A stretch of DNA of 10,059 nt from CAZKXU01 sp964556665. Its GTDB lineage: Bacteria; Bdellovibrionota_C; UBA2361; CAZKXU01. Within the stretch, counting starts at the first letter, position 1; every line of letters starts with the position of its first letter. Shown in pieces: positions 6,575 through 10,059 of this stretch. The stretch spans positions 1 to 10,059 of the forward strand of contig CAZKXU010000105.1 of the NCBI GenBank assembly GCA_964556665.1, written 5' to 3'. The translations under genes and the position numbers were made by a program. Below the pieces are notes generated by a model that saw only the letters and a program-made list of their open reading frames with translations, was not told the origin of the DNA and searched no databases.

Positions 6575-8167
6575 ATGCGATGGATAAAATTCACAGGGGT
6601 GTTAGGTGGAGTTCTGATGACCTTTGGTGTTGTAGGTGGATTTGTATTTAACACCTTTCTCGATCCTATTATTGCACTTCATATCGTCGCTGGAGCGGCC
6701 TTAATTGCATCCTGGTTCGTGCTAGCCGGGGTTAAGCATATTCATATGTCAGGTGCACTTGTCAGATCTCGCCAGGCCAGATTTGGTTTTAGCGCCGGTG
6801 TCGGCATTATAGTCTTTGTAGGAATTCTAGGGATTATTAATTACATCGGCTTCAAAAATCCAAAGAAGTGGGACCTGACTGAGGAGAATGTGTATAGTCT
6901 CTCGGAGCAGAGTGTTAAGATTGTGTCAGCCTTAAAAGAACCTTTACGATTGGTTGCTTTTACCGGGATAGGGGCGATAGACGAGGACCAGTCTAAAGAC
7001 ATGCTGCGTCGCTATAAGGATCTCTCCGATAAGGTTAGTGTTGAGTTCATAGATCCGAATGCCAAGCCACACCTTCTTGATACATACGGAATGAAGACAG
7101 GTAATCTTCTCTATATTGAGTACGGCAGCGGTGAGAGCAAGGCGCAAAGTAGAATTAATGAAGTAAAGGAAGAGGATGTTACTAACGCCATTATTAAGCT
7201 TACTAGAGGGGCAACTAAGAAAATCTATTTTGTTGAAGGCCATGCAGAGCCAGCGTTAGAGGATGGCACTCAATTTGGTCTGAAAAGTTTAGTCGATGCT
7301 GCTAAAGATGAGCAACTTTCGGTAGCGGGACTATTTTTGGGGGAAAAATCTGAGGTGCCTGCAGATGCTGCCTTAGTTGCTCTAATCTCACCGAAGAAGG
7401 TATTACTGCCGCAAGAACGGGAGATGTTGATTAAATATGTAGAGGGTGGTGGCAGACTCCTGATGATGACCGATCCTGAAGGTCCAGCTGACATTCGAGA
7501 GATATCAGCTCATTTTGGAATAAACGTTGGACAAGACGTGGTGGTCGATCAGCAGTTAAAGTTATTCGCTGGCCCGGCTTTAGGTGTTCAACCATTGGTT
7601 AAGAATTACGGTGAGCACGCTATCACTAAAGGGCTTGGACCACGTGATATATCCGTTTACACATTAGCAAATAGCGTTACTACAGGAACAAAGGCGGAGG
7701 GCGCTACTTATGTAGAGCTTGCCAAAACAGGACCTGTAGCTTGGGCTGAGACTAATCTGAATAGTCTCTTCGATCAGAGTAATCCTACCGCAGAGAAGGA
7801 TAGTTCTGATGTAAACGGCCCAGTCTCGATGGCCGTTTCATATGAAAAGAAGATGAAGAATAATTCGAAGTCTGAAGATAGTGAGCCAAATTTTGAGCAG
7901 TCTGCAAAGTTAGTGGTTTTTGGAGATTCGGATTGGATCAGAAATGCGAGTCTCTCTCTCTATGCACATCGTGATATTATACTGAATACTTTGAATTGGC
8001 TGGCTGGAGAGGAAGGGGGGATTGCGCTGAGGCCTAAGTCGATCCGTGCCTCGGTAGCTCCGATCTCTCAGGGCATGTTCGTCAACTTACTGCTCTCAAG
8101 TTATGTGCTGCCTGAGCTGCTCCTTATTTTTGGTCTTGTTGTATGGTGGAGACGGAGATTTGCTTAA
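6575..8167 (+). CDS. gldG: GldG-like auxiliary subunit of ABC transporter
   Basis: This 530-residue protein matches the family described as auxiliary component of the gliding-type ABC transport system. It has two extra N-terminal membrane helices (about 8-28 and 31-52), a third (71-92), a large extracytoplasmic region, and a C-terminal helix (503-524) ending WWRRRFA. Family marks are KWDLTEENVYSLSEQS (98-113), IYFVEGHAEP (217-226), GGGRLLMMTDPEG (291-303, Rossmann-like strand and turn) and VVFGDSDWIRN (447-457). A charged, low-complexity insert at about 400-445 (Ser, Lys, Glu, Asp) looks like a flexible loop. In this family the soluble part resembles an inactive ThuA/GATase-like fold, probably a binding rather than catalytic module. 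The gene follows the permease by 66 bases and precedes the DUF4340 gene by 18. The family is clear; the function outside gliding is not established. Confidence 0.93.
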   Translation: MRWIKFTGVLGGVLMTFGVVGGFVFNTFLDPIIALHIVAGAALIASWFVLAGVKHIHMSGALVRSRQARFGFSAGVGIIVFVGILGIINYIGFKNPKKWDLTEENVYSLSEQSVKIVSALKEPLRLVAFTGIGAIDEDQSKDMLRRYKDLSDKVSVEFIDPNAKPHLLDTYGMKTGNLLYIEYGSGESKAQSRINEVKEEDVTNAIIKLTRGATKKIYFVEGHAEPALEDGTQFGLKSLVDAAKDEQLSVAGLFLGEKSEVPADAALVALISPKKVLLPQEREMLIKYVEGGGRLLMMTDPEGPADIREISAHFGINVGQDVVVDQQLKLFAGPALGVQPLVKNYGEHAITKGLGPRDISVYTLANSVTTGTKAEGATYVELAKTGPVAWAETNLNSLFDQSNPTAEKDSSDVNGPVSMAVSYEKKMKNNSKSEDSEPNFEQSAKLVVFGDSDWIRNASLSLYAHRDIILNTLNWLAGEEGGIALRPKSIRASVAPISQGMFVNLLLSSYVLPELLLIFGLVVWWRRRFA

Positions 8168-8185
8168 GATAAGAATCATTTCTAT

Positions 8186-9646
8186 ATGAAAACTAAAAAC
8201 CTGCTGGTATCGATGCTAATTTTTTTAGGGCTGCTTGGCTATATCCGCTGGGTAGAAATGCCTAAACAGGAGGCAGAGCTGTCAGTAGGCAAGGTTTTTC
8301 CTGGCGTTTTGACTAATGATCTAGAGAAAATTGAGATAACTGGTAAATACGGAACGATCGCTTTTAAGAACGGTAGTTATGGTAAAGAGGAGAATAAGAC
8401 TGGCCCTACTCCTACCGATCTTTGGGAGCTAGCTGATGTCCCCGGCTCGGAGCTTGATGCGAGCACGATTGGCAACTTAATAAATCTGATTTTGGAATTA
8501 AAACTTGAAGATCCAATTAAGGAATCAGAGCTGGAAAAGGATCTCTCTGTTTACGGATTTGATAAACCGGAGATGCAGATCAAGGTATCTATTCCTAAGC
8601 TTGGGGATGCCAAAGATATTATTTTTGGCAAGTACAATACCTATTTTAGTAAACGTTACATCAAATTGAGTAGCTCCTCTGAGATTTACCTAAATCCCCA
8701 TACCCTTTTCACGCAGGCAGATAAGCGTAAGCTTGATTTTAGAAAGTTAAATCCTATAACTTTTATTGATAGTGAATTAGCCTCACTTAAAATATCCGAT
8801 AAACGTAGCAGTCTTAAGTTTGTACAGAAAGATAAAGACTCGAGTTGGCGATTAAGTGAACCAGGTGATTACTCAGTCGACACCGCAGCCTTTACAAATT
8901 TAACGAATGAACTTAGAACGGTGCGTGCCGATGATTTTATTGACGATCTAAGTAAGCTAGCCGAGTATAAACTTTTGGAGCCTGAGCTAAAGCTTGTTCT
9001 CGAGTATGATGAATCTGTAAAGCGCGAAGCGCTTGAGATCTCAGTCAGTAAGCGTTTAGAGGAGAAAAGAGATAAGGATGGTAAGCCTGATGGTAAAGAG
9101 GAGAGATCTTATGTTTACCTTAAAGGCAAGCCTTCGATCTATAAGGTTTCAAAGGATCTAATAGCAGCATTATTCAAGCCAGTTAATGATTACCGCGAGA
9201 AGCAGCTTTTCCAGTTTCTCGTAGACAATGTTACAGCCGCAGAGTTTGAAGGGTCGGTCCTCTCTAGTCCTCTAAAGCTTGCTAAGCAAAATGAGGGTTG
9301 GACACTAAACGATAAGAGCGCCGACAGCAATTTTGTACAGGAATTATTAAGAGAGCTCACTAAGGTAGAAGCGCGTAGTTTTGTGGAGGTTTCGACCGAT
9401 CTTGGATTTAGCGCCCCAATTCTAAAAGCAAAAATAACAGAGAGCGGCACTGCTTCAGTCAAACAAGAGAGAATCTTGATTGTGGGTAGAAAAATAACAG
9501 GAAAAGGTAAAAAGATTACGTACTATGTTGGAGTTGATGACTTAAAAGAGCCTTTTATAATTGACTCTGATCAGTTTGCAAAGATTACGCCGCGCGTAGA
9601 GGTCTTGCTAAAATCTGAGAAGGTTGGGGAAGGGGATAAGTCCTAA
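8186..9646 (+). CDS. DUF4340 family protein, membrane-anchored periplasmic
   Basis: This 486-residue protein begins with MKTK and one hydrophobic helix (about 6-22), and the rest should lie in the periplasm. It contains three related units: LWELADV (79-85) leading to VYGFDKPEMQIKV (122-134); WRLSEPG (221-227) leading to EYKLLEPELKLVLEY (260-274); and WTLNDKS (372-378) leading to DLGFSAPILKAKIT (405-418). Each unit has a W-x-L turn, a helix with a hydrophobic 'l..L..l' pattern, a 'YGF..P.l.i.i' strand and an 'i.iGk' strand. This is the repeat architecture of DUF4340 (PF14238), regularly encoded next to GldG-like genes. A very charged loop at 288-307 separates strands of the second unit. No strong Shine-Dalgarno sequence precedes ATG 8186, so coupling to the upstream gene 18 bases away is likely. 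The last 40 residues are lysine- and glutamate-rich. It is probably a structural partner of the GldG-like subunit; no enzymatic motif is seen. Confidence 0.92.
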   Translation: MKTKNLLVSMLIFLGLLGYIRWVEMPKQEAELSVGKVFPGVLTNDLEKIEITGKYGTIAFKNGSYGKEENKTGPTPTDLWELADVPGSELDASTIGNLINLILELKLEDPIKESELEKDLSVYGFDKPEMQIKVSIPKLGDAKDIIFGKYNTYFSKRYIKLSSSSEIYLNPHTLFTQADKRKLDFRKLNPITFIDSELASLKISDKRSSLKFVQKDKDSSWRLSEPGDYSVDTAAFTNLTNELRTVRADDFIDDLSKLAEYKLLEPELKLVLEYDESVKREALEISVSKRLEEKRDKDGKPDGKEERSYVYLKGKPSIYKVSKDLIAALFKPVNDYREKQLFQFLVDNVTAAEFEGSVLSSPLKLAKQNEGWTLNDKSADSNFVQELLRELTKVEARSFVEVSTDLGFSAPILKAKITESGTASVKQERILIVGRKITGKGKKITYYVGVDDLKEPFIIDSDQFAKITPRVEVLLKSEKVGEGDKS

Positions 9647-9707
9647 CATCCAAGCTCAAACTTCAGACCTCGACGTGCATCGTGAAGTTAACTGATACGT
9701 CGTGGGC

Positions 9708-9875
9708 TTATGCCCGGCGGCTCTGAATTAACTTGTAAGCGTAAGCTGCAAGAGTATCAGAAAGAGCTTCCAGTGCGGGTTGTCTAACTGGTAGAAGGTC
9801 TAGAATTGCCTGACATTCCCGTATTGATCCAAAGGCTATAATAAAGAATCGTCGTTGATCGGCAGAAGAGACCAA
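9708..9875 (-). pseudogene. 3' half of a four-helix-bundle (23S rRNA IVS-type) protein gene
   Basis: The minus-strand frame is open from 9875 to a TAA at 9710-9708. It encodes SSADQRRFFIIAFGSIRECQ (from about 9869), continues AILDLLPVRQPALEALSDTL, and ends AAYAYKLIQSRRA. This is the C-terminal half (last two helices) of the four-helix-bundle family (PF05635/TIGR02436), whose members carry '(R/e)F..iA.GS..E...L' and a final 'L..LI.sL' helix. The family is usually about 115-130 residues, so the first two helices, including the 'QirRaa.SIp.NIAEG' segment, are missing. A TAG stop at 9878-9876 and no start codon with an RBS confirm a truncated gene. It shares its 5' side, head to head, with a second such fragment on the plus strand. 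Confidence 0.75.
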
Positions 9876-10043
9876 CTAAGGTTTTTTAATATCGCTCTTG
9901 GGTCATTAAGAGAAGTGCAAGCACTGCTAACCATCTCAGGCTTAGAAAGCACTCCAGAATGGAAAGTTCTTGATTCGTTAGGAGCACACCTTTACAAGTT
10001 AATACAGGCTAGTGCTCCTCCAAATAAGTTTTTTCACGTCTAG
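9855..10043 (+). pseudogene. Second 3' half of a four-helix-bundle protein gene, head to head with the first
   Basis: The frame is open from 9828 and has a possible TTG start at 9855. Recognisable homology begins at DQLRFFNIALGSLREVQALL (9870-9929) and continues through TISGLESTPEWKVLDSLGAH and LYKLIQ to a tail APPNKFFHV ending at TAG 10041-10043. From DQ to YKLIQ it aligns without gaps to the minus-strand fragment over 46 residues, with about 22 identities. It lacks the two N-terminal helices, and there is no clear Shine-Dalgarno sequence before 9855, so a functional 62-residue product is unlikely though not excluded. The tail past LIQ lies in the window-end repeat (10002-10059) and is shared with bases 4-60. 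Upstream bases 9828-9869 are simply antisense to the other fragment. Confidence 0.72.
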
Positions 10044-10059
10044 CATCACATCGTTGCCC
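10002..10059 (-). repeat. Right copy of the ~58-bp window-end inverted repeat
   Basis: This is the reverse-complement partner of bases 4-60 (about 48 of 58 aligned positions; exact block 10020-10039). It covers the last 14 codons of the plus-strand four-helix-bundle fragment, its TAG stop, and 16 bases beyond. The outer ends of both copies are identical (GGGCAACG, read inward), the geometry of terminal inverted repeats. Since part of the match is protein-coding, shared descent from paralogous genes is as likely as a true transposon end. Confidence 0.75.

Noticed and set aside
9659..9734. Overlapping inverted repeats after the DUF4340 gene: AACTTCA/TGAAGTT (9659-9665 with 9683-9689), AAGTTAA/TTAACTT (9685-9691 with 9728-9734), and a GGGC-TTAT-GCCC hairpin (9704-9715), looking like an attenuator or terminator.
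   Set aside because: No T-run follows any stem. The hairpin and the second right arm fall inside the minus-strand four-helix-bundle fragment (stop codon and KLI codons), so the pairings are probably incidental.
9740..9869. Plus-strand frames that look like a frameshifted N-terminal half of the four-helix-bundle protein (for example IPVLI at 9815-9829, then KGYNKES from 9831).
   Set aside because: The same bases are an open minus-strand frame with much better family similarity (QRRFFIIAFGSIRECQ). The plus-strand resemblance is antisense coincidence.
1..10059. CRISPR arrays, tRNA or rRNA genes, integron attC sites.
   Set aside because: No regularly spaced repeats, cloverleaf or rRNA-like segment was seen. 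The GGGCAACG ends do not match the attC core consensus.

Overview
The window suggests a Gram-negative bacterium of moderate G+C (low-to-mid 40s % by eye). The lineage cannot be fixed from the sequence. The best clue is the four-gene cluster at 5010-9646: an ABC ATPase, an ABC-2 permease, a GldG-type auxiliary protein and a DUF4340 protein. This set is known from gliding Bacteroidota and, without an assigned function, from many delta-proteobacterial, myxobacterial, planctomycete and similar genomes. Nothing points to a plasmid or phage.

Left half (1-4770). The first 60 bases are one copy of a repeat whose inverted partner ends the window. It abuts the 3' remnant of a plus-strand ORF (to 210) that may be a methyltransferase C-terminus. 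Next come two large polytopic membrane proteins that look like GT-C-type glycosyltransferases, transcribed divergently (194-1813 minus; 1935-3590 plus). A 75-bp palindromic REP pair fills most of the gap between their start codons. A secreted, divergent GH5-like glycoside hydrolase (3583-4689 minus) converges on the second membrane protein with an 8-base overlap. Together these three genes suggest surface or extracellular glycan metabolism; this is inference.

Middle and right (4690-9646). A roughly 320-base intergenic stretch with several short palindromes precedes the GldA/GldF/GldG/DUF4340-type cluster. All four genes are on the plus strand with gaps of 5, 66 and 18 bases, so they are probably one operon. 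They would form an inner-membrane ABC exporter or remodelling complex with two periplasm-facing auxiliary subunits.

Right end (9647-10059). Two diverged 3' halves of four-helix-bundle (23S rRNA intervening-sequence-type) protein genes lie head to head, one per strand, around a centre near 9865. Both lack their 5' halves. The plus-strand copy runs into the 58-bp repeat that recurs inverted at bases 4-60. The four-helix-bundle relics, the end repeats and the REP palindrome are the least explained parts of the window.
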